From Microvirga ossetica (GTDB lineage: Bacteria > Pseudomonadota > Alphaproteobacteria > Rhizobiales > Beijerinckiaceae), in the NCBI RefSeq assembly GCF_002741015.1, contig NZ_CP016620.1, positions 434,001 to 498,000 of the forward strand: a DNA stretch of 64,000 nucleotides, read 5' to 3'. The notes under the pieces are model-generated. The model saw nothing but the letters and a program-made list of their open reading frames with translations, was not told the origin of the DNA and ran no database searches. Positions 8,971 through 17,525 of this stretch are shown here, piece by piece; positions within the stretch are counted from its first letter, which is position 1, and every line of letters begins with the position of its first letter. Made by a program: the position numbers and the translations under genes.

Positions 8971-9924
8971 TCATCGGCCGAGCACCCGGATGGACGACCC
9001 GGACAGCCATGCCTCGATGTCTTCCACGGCCTCCGTGAAGTAGGTCTGGTAGTTGGCTTCCGACACGTAGCCGAGGTGTGGTGTCGCCAGAACATTGGGC
9101 AGCCACCGGAACGAGTGATCCGCTGGGAGGGGCTCGGCCTCAAACACATCCAAACCGGCGCCGGCGATCCAGTTTCCCTCAAGTGCTTGAACGAGGGCAG
9201 CCTGGTCGACAATCGCCGCGCGGGACGTGTTGATCAGGAAGGCGCTCGGCCGCATGCGGCGCAGCTCGTTGGCCCCTATGATCCTACGCGTCGTGGGTGC
9301 GAGCACGAGATGGATCGTGACGAAGTCGCTGCTCTCCAGCAACTCCTCCTTCGACGCTATCCGCTCGACGCCGGCGGCGGCAGCCCTCTCGTCCGTGAGG
9401 TTGGGGCTCCAGGCTGTGACATGCATGCCGAAGGCCTGTCCCACCTGAGCGACCCTTGTGCCGATCTTGCCCAGTCCGATGATGCCGAGGCGGCGACCGT
9501 GCAGGTCAACGCCGACCGTGCTCTGCCACGGCCCATTCTGCCGCATGCGGGCGTTCTCAATGTGGATCTGCCGCGCCAGACCCAGGATGAGGCCCCAGGT
9601 CAACTCGGCCGGCGGAGCCGAGCTGCTGTCGGTGCCGCACACCACTACATCGCCCGCCGCCGCAAGGTCGATGGCAGAGTTGCGCATGCCGCTGGTAACG
9701 AGCAGGCGAAGTCTCGGCAGCCTCTTGAACAGGCTTGCGGGAAATGGGGTCCTTTCCCGCATGAGGACGACGATGTCAGCATCCGCAAGCCGCTCCGCGA
9801 GGTCGTCCTCATCAGCGATGTGCTCGCGCAGGCTCGTGACGGCGACACGGTCAGCGATGGCGTTCCAGTCGGCATAGTTCAGGGCCACGCCCTGATAATC
9901 GTCGAGGATAACGCACTTTCTCAT
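8971..9924 (-). CDS. D-isomer 2-hydroxyacid dehydrogenase family protein
   Basis: About 317 residues. The NAD-binding glycine motif GLGKIGTRV is near residue 150, with the catalytic triad Arg in NTSRAAIVD (about 235), Glu in LDVFEAEPL (about 264) and His in ATPHLGYVS (about 283). It interconverts 2-hydroxy and 2-oxo acids with NAD(P)H; the substrate cannot be told. Two in-frame ATGs occur (9930 and 9924). GGGAGGAC lies directly before the first, so the second has better spacing. It runs convergently with the ABM-AbrB-SBP genes and is the only intact enzyme of that group besides ABM. Confidence 0.88.
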   Translation of the reverse strand: MRKCVILDDYQGVALNYADWNAIADRVAVTSLREHIADEDDLAERLADADIVVLMRERTPFPASLFKRLPRLRLLVTSGMRNSAIDLAAAGDVVVCGTDSSSAPPAELTWGLILGLARQIHIENARMRQNGPWQSTVGVDLHGRRLGIIGLGKIGTRVAQVGQAFGMHVTAWSPNLTDERAAAAGVERIASKEELLESSDFVTIHLVLAPTTRRIIGANELRRMRPSAFLINTSRAAIVDQAALVQALEGNWIAGAGLDVFEAEPLPADHSFRWLPNVLATPHLGYVSEANYQTYFTEAVEDIEAWLSGSSIRVLGR

Positions 9925-10144
9925 GGCCATGTCCTCCCGGCAGCGCCTCCTAAGGTGTGCCCCATGCCAAATGAAGCACGAGCGGCCAATTCATGGAATT
10001 GGTTAGCTCAGAGAGGCATTGGATAGAAGTTCAGGAGCTCTGGAGGGCATTGATCATGATGATATTCCCTGGACCAGTGCTGGTTCTGCGATGGCCCGCT
10101 TCTGAGGTCAAAGGCGGGTCATCGCACAAGCTAAGGCATCAGTG

Positions 10145-10801
10145 CTATCCACCGTTGACCAATGGCCAGACCTCCAGAGCGCCACGGTAAATCATCTCGA
10201 CGGCGACATAGAGGATGATGGCAAGACCCACATAGGCGATCCAGCGGTGCTTCTGAAGCAGGCGGGCGATGAAGGTCGCCGCCACGCCCATGAGGGCAAT
10301 GGACAGGATCAAGCCGAAGATCAGCACGTTGGGATGCTCCCTTGCGGCGCCTGCCACGGCGAGCACGTTGTCGAGGGACATGGACACGTCGGCGATGACG
10401 ATCTGCCAGGCGGCCTGCGCGAAGGTCTTGCGTGGGGCAGCACCAGCGATCTTGCCGTCCTGGTCGAGGTCACGTCCTTCCAGGGCCTCTTCGCCCTGGA
10501 TCTCCTCCGCATGACTGGTGCGCAGCTCACGCCACATCTTCCAGCACACCCAGAGTAGCAGGATGCCGCCGGCCAGCAGCAGGCCGACGATCTGCAGGAG
10601 CTGGGTCGTTGCTGCGGCGAACCCGATACGTAGAACTGTGGCGGCGATGATGCCGATCAGGATGGCTTTGGCCCGCTGCTCCTTGGGCAGGCCGGCGGCG
10701 GCCAGACCGATGACGATGGCGTTGTCACCCGCCAGGACTAGGTCAATCATAATGACCTGGAGGAGGGCGGAGAGGGCTTCTGTGGTGAAAAATTCGCTCA
10801 T
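10145..10801 (-). CDS. TerC/Alx-family integral membrane protein
   Basis: 218 residues with about seven membrane segments and the family signatures IDLVLAGDNAIVIGLAAAGL and IVIADVSMSLDNVLAVAGAA, whose acidic residues line a metal path. TerC/YjbE relatives are tied to Mn2+ export and metallation of exported proteins. A charged cytoplasmic loop (about residues 95-120) holds DLDQDGKI, EF-hand-like in composition. The ATG at 10801 is preceded by GGGAGCC. I looked for a yybP-ykoY Mn riboswitch upstream and saw no clear one. Confidence 0.87.
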   Translation of the reverse strand: MSEFFTTEALSALLQVIMIDLVLAGDNAIVIGLAAAGLPKEQRAKAILIGIIAATVLRIGFAAATTQLLQIVGLLLAGGILLLWVCWKMWRELRTSHAEEIQGEEALEGRDLDQDGKIAGAAPRKTFAQAAWQIVIADVSMSLDNVLAVAGAAREHPNVLIFGLILSIALMGVAATFIARLLQKHRWIAYVGLAIILYVAVEMIYRGALEVWPLVNGG

Positions 10802-11376
10802 GTGGCTCCCGTTTGCATGAACAGGGGCAGCCGGCATGCCGTCTGGAGTGACCGCGAGATCAGCCACGCAGCATCGGCCCTGCCGCAAAGCAGAGCATGT
10901 TGCGAAGCAAATTACGGTCGACAGAACACCATGTGCCGGGCACCCGACTGGACATCCAGTCCGACATCGCAGTTCATCGGAACTGCCAGAGGGGCCCGGT
11001 CTGGTACTCAACCTGTGCAGGCGAGGCGACGTGACCTCAAGAGGGAAGTGGGCAACCTAAGGGCCCAGGGGCTCCCCACGGACCCTTCCCTGCAGCCTAC
11101 TCAGCGCGGGAAGGGGGCTGCCAGAGGCAGTTCAGTTCCTTCCACTTTGCATTCCCAAGGAAGGTCCGAAACTGGCACTTCTCTGATGTAAACTGATTGT
11201 CAGCTCTGGCAGCGAACACCGGATGTTCCTGAAGGGCAATGGAACTACCGTGCCTGACCCTGAGCGGACACTCGCGGGTCGCTGCATTCCATGACATCGC
11301 GTTCTGCGAATTACTCGCCCTTAGCGTTATGCTCCTTCTGCGCCCTCCTCAGGCGTGCGCTAGACGCTATGCTCAA
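10802..11376. other. intergenic region upstream of terC
   Basis: 575 bases with no frame that looks protein-like. It ends at the left inverted repeat of the next IS6 element. The terC promoter should lie in its first part, but I cannot place it. Confidence 0.4.
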
Positions 11377-12189
11377 GGCACTGTTGCAGTAACTTGAAAA
11401 GGGCATAACGAACCCCGTCGAACAGGCCGCTCAGGCAGCAAGACCGAAGAGCTGATTGATGAGACGGATTTCGCCAGTCACTCGACGTTCCCGCTGGATG
11501 TAATGACCTCGGCGGATCATTCGCATGACTTCGAAACCGGTCAGAGTTGCGGCGGCGGTTTTCATCGTCTGGAAGCCACGCGTCGGCCGGACCACGCGCT
11601 TGAGCGCGCCATGATCCGCCTCAAGGATGTTATTCAGATATTTCGAGGTGCGGTGTTTGACATCCTTCGACAGCAGGCCTTCATTCTGCAGGCGCAGGAT
11701 TGCCCTGGGATACGGCGCCAGCTTATCCGTCGTGATGGAGGATGGTGGATAGTCGCTCATCGCCTTCAGAGCTTTACGCAGGAAACGATAAGCGGCGTGG
11801 GTATTCCGGCGATCGGACAGCATGAAGGCAATCAACCGACCGTGCTTGTCGACCGCGCGGAACAGGTATTTCCACTTGCCTCCGACGCGAACGTAGGTCC
11901 CGTCCACTCTCCAGGAGCCTGAGCGAGGTCCCCGATAGGGTCGGATCCGCTTCTCGATCTCCGGAGCATAGCGCTGAACCCAACGAAAGATTGTGGATGG
12001 GTCAACGGCGACACCGCGTTCCTGCATCATCTCGGCGAGATCGCGGTAGCTGATCCCATACTTGCAGTACCAGCGCACGCATAGAAGGATGATCTTGACC
12101 GGAAAGCGGCGGCGCTTGAACAGAGACAACAGAGCGACTCCTCGATTGGCCGCATTCCTCTAAACCGCCAAGGTTAATGCAACGGTGCC
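11377..12189 (-). mobile_element. IS6-family element
   Basis: Terminal inverted repeats GGCACTGTTGCAGTAAC (from 11377) and GGCACCGTTGCATTAAC (inverted, ending 12189), IS26-like. Length is 813 bases. The flanking octamers differ (ATGCTCAA versus TCCAGGTC), so there is no target duplication. Confidence 0.88.
11431..12129 (-). CDS. IS6-family transposase
   Basis: 232 residues, complete: an HTH region with ISYRDLAEMMQERGVAVDPST, then Asp in SWRVDGTYVRVGGKWKY, Asp in SITTDKLAPY and Glu in YLNNILEADHGALKR. In the first signature Gly replaces the Glu that usually follows Asp (DETY in many IS6 transposases). That Glu is not one of the three catalytic residues, so activity may be kept. Confidence 0.92.
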   Translation of the reverse strand: MSLFKRRRFPVKIILLCVRWYCKYGISYRDLAEMMQERGVAVDPSTIFRWVQRYAPEIEKRIRPYRGPRSGSWRVDGTYVRVGGKWKYLFRAVDKHGRLIAFMLSDRRNTHAAYRFLRKALKAMSDYPPSSITTDKLAPYPRAILRLQNEGLLSKDVKHRTSKYLNNILEADHGALKRVVRPTRGFQTMKTAAATLTGFEVMRMIRRGHYIQRERRVTGEIRLINQLFGLAA

Positions 12190-12198
12190 TCCAGGTCT

Positions 12199-12696
12199 GT
12201 GCCCAAGAGCATGCAGGCCCTCTACGAAACCATTACGGCCCTGACGGATGCTTTCTGCCGAGAGCACCTGAACGACGAATACCTTGAACTGGCGAGCGAC
12301 ATGGCAGCGACTCTGTGCCGGAAGCGACCGAGCCCAGTCGCGTCAGGGCAGCCGCGCACCTGGGCCTGCGGCATCATCTATGCTCTTGGCCAGACAAACT
12401 ACCTCTCAGACAGATCGTTCAAACCGTTTATGACCATGGCCGATGTGTGTGCTGGGTTCGGCGTCGGCCAGAGCACGGCCAGTGCGAAGGCGCAGGCAAT
12501 TTCACGGGCGCTCAAAATCAGTCCGCTCAACCCGGAATGGTCCTTGCCGAGCCTGATAGAGAGGAATCCGCTGGTCTGGATGGCCAAGGTCAATGGCTTC
12601 CTCGTGGACTTGCGTGAAATGCCGCGTGAGGTTCAGGAAATCGCTTACGAGAAGGGCATGATCCCGTACATCCCGGCTGACCGCGACGGAGGATGA
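12199..12696 (+). CDS. DUF6398 protein, first codons replaced by IS6
   Basis: 165 residues from GTG 12199. The sequence MQALYETITALTDAFCREHL, CRKRPSPVASGQPRTWACG and NPLVWMAKVNGFLVDLREMP is typical of DUF6398 proteins, whose function is unknown. The family normally has a short N-terminal leader before VPKSMQ; here the frame continues upstream only as RS before meeting the IS6 end at 12189, so the original start and RBS are gone. Translation from GTG 12199 would lack a good ribosome site. A pRiA4b ORF-3 gene lies 2.4 kb downstream. Confidence 0.72.
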   Translation: MPKSMQALYETITALTDAFCREHLNDEYLELASDMAATLCRKRPSPVASGQPRTWACGIIYALGQTNYLSDRSFKPFMTMADVCAGFGVGQSTASAKAQAISRALKISPLNPEWSLPSLIERNPLVWMAKVNGFLVDLREMPREVQEIAYEKGMIPYIPADRDGG

Positions 12697-12708
12697 GTTC
12701 CGCCTCGC

Positions 12709-12981
12709 TCAGATGCTGACAGTATGGAGTTGCCTCGCGATCAAGGACGACACGAGGCAGAGAATTGAAAGGGCTGACATGGACAGCCCAATCCTTATCC
12801 AATGAGTGACGCGCCGCTCCCAGACATGGGTTAGATGCTCTACTTCCTCCGTCAGAGGAGCTTTCAAAAGGGCGTGGAACCTTCTGCGAGCGTACCAGCC
12901 GCTTCCGAGCAGGATGATTGCCAGCCATCCAAAGGTGAGGGCGAGATACCATAACAGATCTCGAAGGCTTCCAATCGTCAC
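12709..12981 (-). CDS. small two-pass membrane protein
   Basis: 90 residues from GTG 12981, chosen because GAGAGGA lies five bases upstream; an upstream ATG at 13083 has no such site. Two membrane segments (YLALTFGWLAIILLGSGWY and IGLSMSALSILCLVSSLIA) flank a charged loop of about 40 residues. No family is recognised. It ends convergently 13 bases past the DUF6398 stop. Confidence 0.45.
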   Translation of the reverse strand: MTIGSLRDLLWYLALTFGWLAIILLGSGWYARRRFHALLKAPLTEEVEHLTHVWERRVTHWIRIGLSMSALSILCLVSSLIARQLHTVSI

Positions 12982-13086
12982 GTCATCCTCTCGCGATAGG
13001 AGCAGCGGCCTCGGTCTACCGGTCAGGCAGTCTAAATCGATGGCCCTGGCCGGTTGCACCGTGAAGAAGCACTGGAGCAACAAAAA

Positions 13087-13107
13087 GGCCGCTCATCCTG
13101 AGCGGCC
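13087..13107 (-). terminator. rho-independent terminator of the MucR gene
   Basis: Read on the minus strand: GGCCGCTCA, loop GGA, TGAGCGGCC, followed by TTTTTG. It sits 24 bases after the stop of the minus-strand MucR gene. Confidence 0.85.
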
Positions 13108-13131
13108 TCTCGCAGTTTTTCGACTGTGCTC

Positions 13132-13617
13132 TCAAGCAGCAGCCTTCTTCCGTCCGCGCTTGGCAGTCGCTTTCGCGGGGGCAGTCGTCACCGCGTCGTT
13201 AGCGGCGGCTTTGGCCTGGGCTGCCTTTGAGCGCATCTGACCAAGGCCGATGCTCTTGGCCATCTCGGAACGTTTGGCCGCGTAGGTTGCTGCTACCATT
13301 GGGTAGTCGCGGGGTAGGTCCCACTTTTCGCGGTAAGCTTCGGGCGTGAGCCTGAGTTTTGTGAGATGCCGCTTGAGCGACTTGTACTGTTTCCCGTCTT
13401 CCAAGCTGATCAGATAATCCGGAGTGATCGACTTCCTGATGGAAACAGCAGGAGTTGGCTTCGCCTCTTCCTGATTGGGCTGGCCAGCATTCTGAAGGGC
13501 TGAATGAACATTCCCGATTAGGCTGGGTAAATCAGCAATTGGCACGGAATTGTTGCTGACGAAGGCTGATACAATGTCAGCCGCAAGTTCAATGTAGTTC
13601 GGTGTATCGTCGGACAT
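13132..13617 (-). CDS. MucR/Ros-family regulator with degenerate zinc finger and basic tail
   Basis: About 161 residues. The MucR core is clear: ITPDYLISLEDGKQYKSLKR, HLTKLRLTPEAYREKWDLP, DYPMVAATYAAKRSEMAKS. Classical Ros/MucR holds one zinc by Cys2His2 (or a variant); here the second Cys is Ser (ISLEDGK) and the second His after RHL is missing, as in the zinc-less Ros homologues known from Mesorhizobium. A C-terminal Ala/Lys tail (about 30 residues, ending RGRKKAAA) recalls histone H1. MucR proteins bind AT-rich DNA as H-NS-like silencers. ATG 13617 is chosen over GTG 13641 by family alignment. Its terminator is at 13087-13107. Confidence 0.85.
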   Translation of the reverse strand: MSDDTPNYIELAADIVSAFVSNNSVPIADLPSLIGNVHSALQNAGQPNQEEAKPTPAVSIRKSITPDYLISLEDGKQYKSLKRHLTKLRLTPEAYREKWDLPRDYPMVAATYAAKRSEMAKSIGLGQMRSKAAQAKAAANDAVTTAPAKATAKRGRKKAAA

Positions 13618-13982
13618 CAGAAAAGCCTTTGCTTGAGGCACCTGCCAGGGCGGTGACCTCGTGTGCTACCTTCGCGAGTTACAAGTCTCGAATGAGCGGC
13701 AGCTAACGGCGCAGTCCAGGAATTGCAAGTATTATACCCGATTTCCGCGCTCCTGGCATTGTCATAGGGTATTTCGCCGACAAACAGTTCTGCATCCGAA
13801 GCGCGTCACGCCGAGGTGATCGACGGATTGGAGCTTCGGGGGTGCCGGATCGGTAATGGGGCTAAAACCGTTTGAACCGGCAGAGACGGGCAGGGTGAGA
13901 GCCGAGGGGGCCGCTTGCCGACCGACCGTGGCCTTGCAAACCGTTTGATACCCACCCATGTCAAAGGCGTAGGAGATCGGCC
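13618..13982. other. intergenic region upstream of mucR-like gene
   Basis: About 365 bases containing the divergent upstream regions of the MucR-type gene and the 39-residue gene. No further gene is visible. MucR genes commonly repress themselves, so operator sites are likely here, but no convincing box can be assigned. Confidence 0.4.
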
Positions 13983-14102
13983 ATGCTAACGCGTCTGACC
14001 GCCCTAGCACTGCCCACGATCATCACCTGGGGCGTTATCCTGTCCGTCAGCCTCATTTCTGCTGGCCCAGCGCTGGCCAACAAGATTATTGGCAACGGCT
14101 AA
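13983..14102 (+). CDS. 39-residue membrane or secreted peptide
   Basis: ATG 13983 to TAA 14102. TAGGAGAT lies seven bases upstream. The product has one hydrophobic helix (IITWGVILSVSLISAGPALA) that could be a membrane segment or a signal peptide with an ALA-N cleavage site, leaving the tail NKIIGNG. Codon use is normal and the frame is clean. No family is recognised. Confidence 0.5.
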   Translation: MLTRLTALALPTIITWGVILSVSLISAGPALANKIIGNG

Positions 14103-14329
14103 GCTTGCAATTGCCTTGAGCCGATATTCTGGAAAGGCGGGGTGCCTTCCGGTTGCCCACGCCAGCGCCTCTTCCACCCGTGCATCACCCCAGAAGATTT
14201 CCTGCTTCGCAGCAATCCTCAGGAGCCCAAGATCCTAAGCAGACGCGCTGCGTCCGTTTCCTGGTCGTACTGCGCCCTCACCACGTCCAAGTTTGATGGT
14301 AGGAGAATGGTAGGCTGGAGGACGGCCTC

Positions 14330-14836
14330 ATGTTGAAGCCATTCACCACTGAACGCTTGGCTATCTGTCAATTTCAGATCCAGGACGCTCCCGAACTGGC
14401 CAGGATCAGCGATACCCCAGCCGTGAGCCAATGGATGGCTTTCATGGAAGGTGGCTTTCCACTGGAGAAGGCCGAGGCCCTCATCGCCAACCAGAACGAG
14501 ACTAAAGAGTATTTCTTCGCCGTGCGGCTCCCCGATGGGACGCTGATCGGAGCGATGGGCGTGATTGATCACCCGGATGGGACTATCGAGGTTGGTTGCT
14601 GGTTTGGTGTCGATCACCAGGGCAAGGGCTTTGCGTCCGAAGCCCTTCGCGCGACGCTCGATCAGATTGCCGCCGATCCTACGCTTGCTCCTCGACACGT
14701 CTTTGCTGAAACACGACCCGACAATGCCGCTTCCATCTGGCTGCTGACCAAGACCGGTTTCTATGCGACAGGGCGTCCAGGCCCTCGGCCTAACCGGATA
14801 GAATTTGCGTTGCGCCAACCCACGTCCTACACGTGA
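14330..14836 (+). CDS. GNAT-family N-acetyltransferase (RimJ/RimL-like)
   Basis: 168 residues, Acetyltransf_3 type: N-terminal TTERLAICQFQIQDAPELARI, the acetyl-CoA loop DHQGKGFASEALRATL (Q-x-x-G-x-G/A) near residue 96-111, and the C-terminal RPDNAASIWLLTKTGF typical of RimJ/RimL relatives that modify N-termini or small molecules. The ATG at 14330 has GGAGGAC ten bases upstream. The substrate is unknown. A stand-alone gene. Confidence 0.87.
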   Translation: MLKPFTTERLAICQFQIQDAPELARISDTPAVSQWMAFMEGGFPLEKAEALIANQNETKEYFFAVRLPDGTLIGAMGVIDHPDGTIEVGCWFGVDHQGKGFASEALRATLDQIAADPTLAPRHVFAETRPDNAASIWLLTKTGFYATGRPGPRPNRIEFALRQPTSYT

Positions 14837-15064
14837 GTGAAACCGTTGTTCGCCAGTCAGGTACTGTCATTGATAATGCATGTGTAGCACGACCTTGGAA
14901 TGAGCGGTTGGGTGGTCCACAAGGTACAGGTGACTCAGATAGAGTTGGGGATACCGAGCAGCCTGTATCCGAGCGAAAGTCATTTGAATCTGGGATAGGC
15001 GTGCCGAGATCGATGACAGGTGGGCCTCGTATCAGGGGCCACGGTGGCTACGGAGGAGATCGGA

Positions 15065-15523
15065 ATGGCTGAGGCTGGCACGCATATCATCCGGGTCACT
15101 CTCCAGGACGAGCCGACCACCTACCGGGAGATCGAGGTCGAAAGCCGTAAAACGTTGAGTAATCTGGCCGAGGCTATCGTGCATGCCTTCGGCTTTGAGT
15201 TCGATCACGCCTTCGGATTTTACTCGAAGCTCACGGGCCAAGACGTAATGCGTTCCCAGCCCAAGTACGAGTTGTTTGCCGATATGGGAGAGGCGACCGA
15301 AGCCAAAAGCGTGGAGAAGTCCCGCATTGTCGATGCCTTCCCAGACGTGGGCCACATCATGCTGTTCATGTTCGACTATGGCGACGACTGGCGCTTCGTC
15401 GTCGAGGTCATCCGCCTGGGCCAAAAGGCGGCGAAGACCCGTTACCCGAAGGTGCTCAAAAAGGTTGGCAAGGCTCCCGAGCAGTACGGTAATTGGGATG
15501 ACGACGATGAGGACGAACTCTAA
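15065..15523 (+). CDS. plasmid pRiA4b ORF-3 family protein
   Basis: 152 residues matching PRiA4_ORF3 (PF07929): HIIRVTLQDEPTTYREIEVE, NLAEAIVHAFGFEFDHAFGF, FDYGDDWRFVVEVIRLG, ending in an acidic DDDDEDEL tail. Start ATG 15065 with GGAGAT upstream. The function is unknown; family members are common on alphaproteobacterial plasmids and in accessory loci, in keeping with the setting. Confidence 0.88.
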   Translation: MAEAGTHIIRVTLQDEPTTYREIEVESRKTLSNLAEAIVHAFGFEFDHAFGFYSKLTGQDVMRSQPKYELFADMGEATEAKSVEKSRIVDAFPDVGHIMLFMFDYGDDWRFVVEVIRLGQKAAKTRYPKVLKKVGKAPEQYGNWDDDDEDEL

Positions 15524-15677
15524 GGCTTCTGGGGTTGGCGCAAGATCTCAAGGCGCTCTCAAAATCGTTTGAAGAGGGTAGGGGCCAGGACGCACGGCGA
15601 ACTGTCTGGAAAAATGGTTTGAGGAGCGGTCGCCGGGCAGAATCTCGGACGCCGAGAATGTAACTTATTACATCACG

Positions 15678-16154
15678 TCATCGCTGCGCAATGATCTCAG
15701 ATCCACGGTTGTTCATAGCCCTTGCAAGGTTCTCAAGACCAACTCTGAGCCTCTCCATGTGGTCTTCTGGGGTCGGATATGTTTTGGCAAGCCGTAGAAG
15801 GCCACGTCTGAGCTTCTCCATCTGATGTTCGCGTGTGGGAGCCTGTAGCTCAGGTGGCGGGAAGATCATGATGGGAGGAATCGGAGGGACGGGAAAATCC
15901 AAAGTTGGGGAGGAAGAAGGAGAGGGGACTTGGGTCACCACAATGGGCTTTGGTGGTGCAACCGCTCGCTTCGTGATCGCTTTTCGGGGTGCACTCTTGC
16001 GCACCATGCGCTGAGGCTTCTTTGTTGTCTCAGAAACGCGGGATTTGACCTTCGCCTCTGCGGAAATTCCAAAGCTCGGCTGCTGCCTGTCATCTGGCCC
16101 CCACCATCCGAGCACGAGCGCGATGGCGAAAACCGGCGTGTACTTTGTTCGCAT
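15678..16154 (-). CDS. secreted or anchored proline-rich hypothetical protein
   Basis: 158 residues from ATG 16154 (GAGG seven bases upstream). A hydrophobic N-terminus (YTPVFAIALVLGWWG) acts as signal or anchor. A basic stretch follows, then a proline-rich segment (VPPIPPIMIFPPPE), and a C-terminal pair of similar helices: HQMEKLRRGLLRLAKTYPTP and HMERLRVGLENLARAMNN. The repeat HxMExLRxGLxxLA is direct evidence of an internal duplication. The role is unknown. Confidence 0.55.
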   Translation of the reverse strand: MRTKYTPVFAIALVLGWWGPDDRQQPSFGISAEAKVKSRVSETTKKPQRMVRKSAPRKAITKRAVAPPKPIVVTQVPSPSSSPTLDFPVPPIPPIMIFPPPELQAPTREHQMEKLRRGLLRLAKTYPTPEDHMERLRVGLENLARAMNNRGSEIIAQR

Positions 16155-16624
16155 GCGAACCTCACTACAGACGATGGCTACACCTGATATGATAAAGAGA
16201 AAGCTGATATCGTTTCCATTGCCGCAACCCGAAGAGCACCAAGAGTATTCGGTCATTCCATGTATTGATAGACACGAAATACCTGGGCCGTATGCGCCGC
16301 CTGTTTGTGTAAGACCTTCGAGGTAGCTCCTGCCTGGGTGGGAAGCATGCACCATATGCTTCAATCGCCGCTGGGAGGGCGGAAGCGAGTGCCGCGATGC
16401 TTGGCCTGGAATTATCTGGTCGTCCTCAGATCCGAGATGGTCAGTCGATACGCATTCCTTCGGGTAGGGGGAAACGGATGCTGTCGCTCGCCTTGTGCCG
16501 AGATTGATAACAACCCTGTCAATGTAATCCGTTCTTAACGCGCCTCGTATCCACTCGGTCCCCTTGGAAGGGTCTGATCCTCATCAGTGCCGCCGCGAGT
16601 CCAAGTCAGACTGGGAGGGATTTC

Positions 16625-17029
16625 ATGCTAAGCCGAAGTGAGGATGCAGCACTGCTGCTGGGTCGTCTGTTCATCGCGGCCCTGTTTCTACCTTCCGGCT
16701 TCGCCAAGTTGATGGCCTTCTCGGCTTTTGCTGCCTCGCTCGCCGCGAAGGATATCCCTTATCCAAGTGTTATTGCTGGCTTGCTGGTGGCCGCAGAGTT
16801 TCTCGGCCCATTGGCTCTGATCATCGGCCTGTGGCCACGATGGACGGCTTTAGCGCTCATCGGTTTCACAGCCGTCACCCTCTGGATGACCTACGGCCCA
16901 TCCGTGACGGGACTAATCTTCCGCCCCCGACAGAATCTGGAGTTCTTCCAAAATCTCGCGACCATCGGGGGATTGCTGTTCTATTTCGCCAGTGGGCCGG
17001 GCGGATGGGGCCGGACCAGCCTTCGGTGA
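16625..17029 (+). CDS. DoxX-family membrane protein
   Basis: 134 residues with four membrane segments. The DoxX start is LLLGRLFIAALFLPSGFAKL; family features LLVAAEFLGPLALIIGLWPR and the C-terminal NLATIGGLLFYF follow. DoxX proteins act in membrane redox or quinone-linked reactions; the substrate is not evident. GGGAGGGA precedes ATG 16625. Complete. Confidence 0.86.
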   Translation: MLSRSEDAALLLGRLFIAALFLPSGFAKLMAFSAFAASLAAKDIPYPSVIAGLLVAAEFLGPLALIIGLWPRWTALALIGFTAVTLWMTYGPSVTGLIFRPRQNLEFFQNLATIGGLLFYFASGPGGWGRTSLR

Positions 17030-17096
17030 GACTGAACGAAGGGCAACAGTTTCTCAATTTGCCCCAGGCACCATGCACTCCGAAAAGGGGCAGAGG

Positions 17097-17525
17097 ATGG
17101 CTGTTGGATTAAGTCGGTTTAAAAGGCCGTATCGCCAACATAGCTCATCATACATCAAACTTTCAAAAACGGGTTGGCTGATCGAATCTGCCGCCGCATT
17201 CCTAATCGCCTTACTCGTCGGCGGATCTCCTGCTGGCGCAGACGAATTCGATCCGCTTGCCGTCTATAGCGAAGCGCGACCCCTGAATGATCGGTGGCAG
17301 GCATGTGCGGCTTCGTTTGTAAGGCGTCGGCTCCAATCTCAGCAGACCTCCGAGGCTCTTGCAGAGGACGCTTTAGACAGGTGTCGGGCCGAGCAAAACA
17401 GGCTGCGTCGCTTCCTTGTCGATAAAATCGGGAGGGGGTCGGCAGAGAACGTGGTCACTCTGCTGCGCGAGAAATACCAGTCGGACCTGACTGCCGCCAT
17501 CAATGCGCTTCGGACCCGTGATTAG
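17097..17525 (+). CDS. exported hypothetical protein with helical domain
   Basis: About 142 residues from ATG 17097 (AGGGGCAGAGG upstream; other in-frame starts at 17073 and 16992 are possible). A long basic N-region precedes a hydrophobic segment (ESAAAFLIALLVGG) and a likely cleavage site before ADEFDPLAVY. The mature part has two Cys (WQACAAS, LDRCRAEQ), possibly a disulfide, and is helical. Its stop overlaps the end of the convergent recD2 gene by 26 bases. No family is recognised. Confidence 0.55.
   Translation: MAVGLSRFKRPYRQHSSSYIKLSKTGWLIESAAAFLIALLVGGSPAGADEFDPLAVYSEARPLNDRWQACAASFVRRRLQSQQTSEALAEDALDRCRAEQNRLRRFLVDKIGRGSAENVVTLLREKYQSDLTAAINALRTRD

Noticed and set aside
10802..11010. 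Possible yybP-ykoY manganese riboswitch upstream of terC
   Set aside because: The conserved GGGGAGUA and the paired CCUUUGG-type segments were not found on the minus strand.
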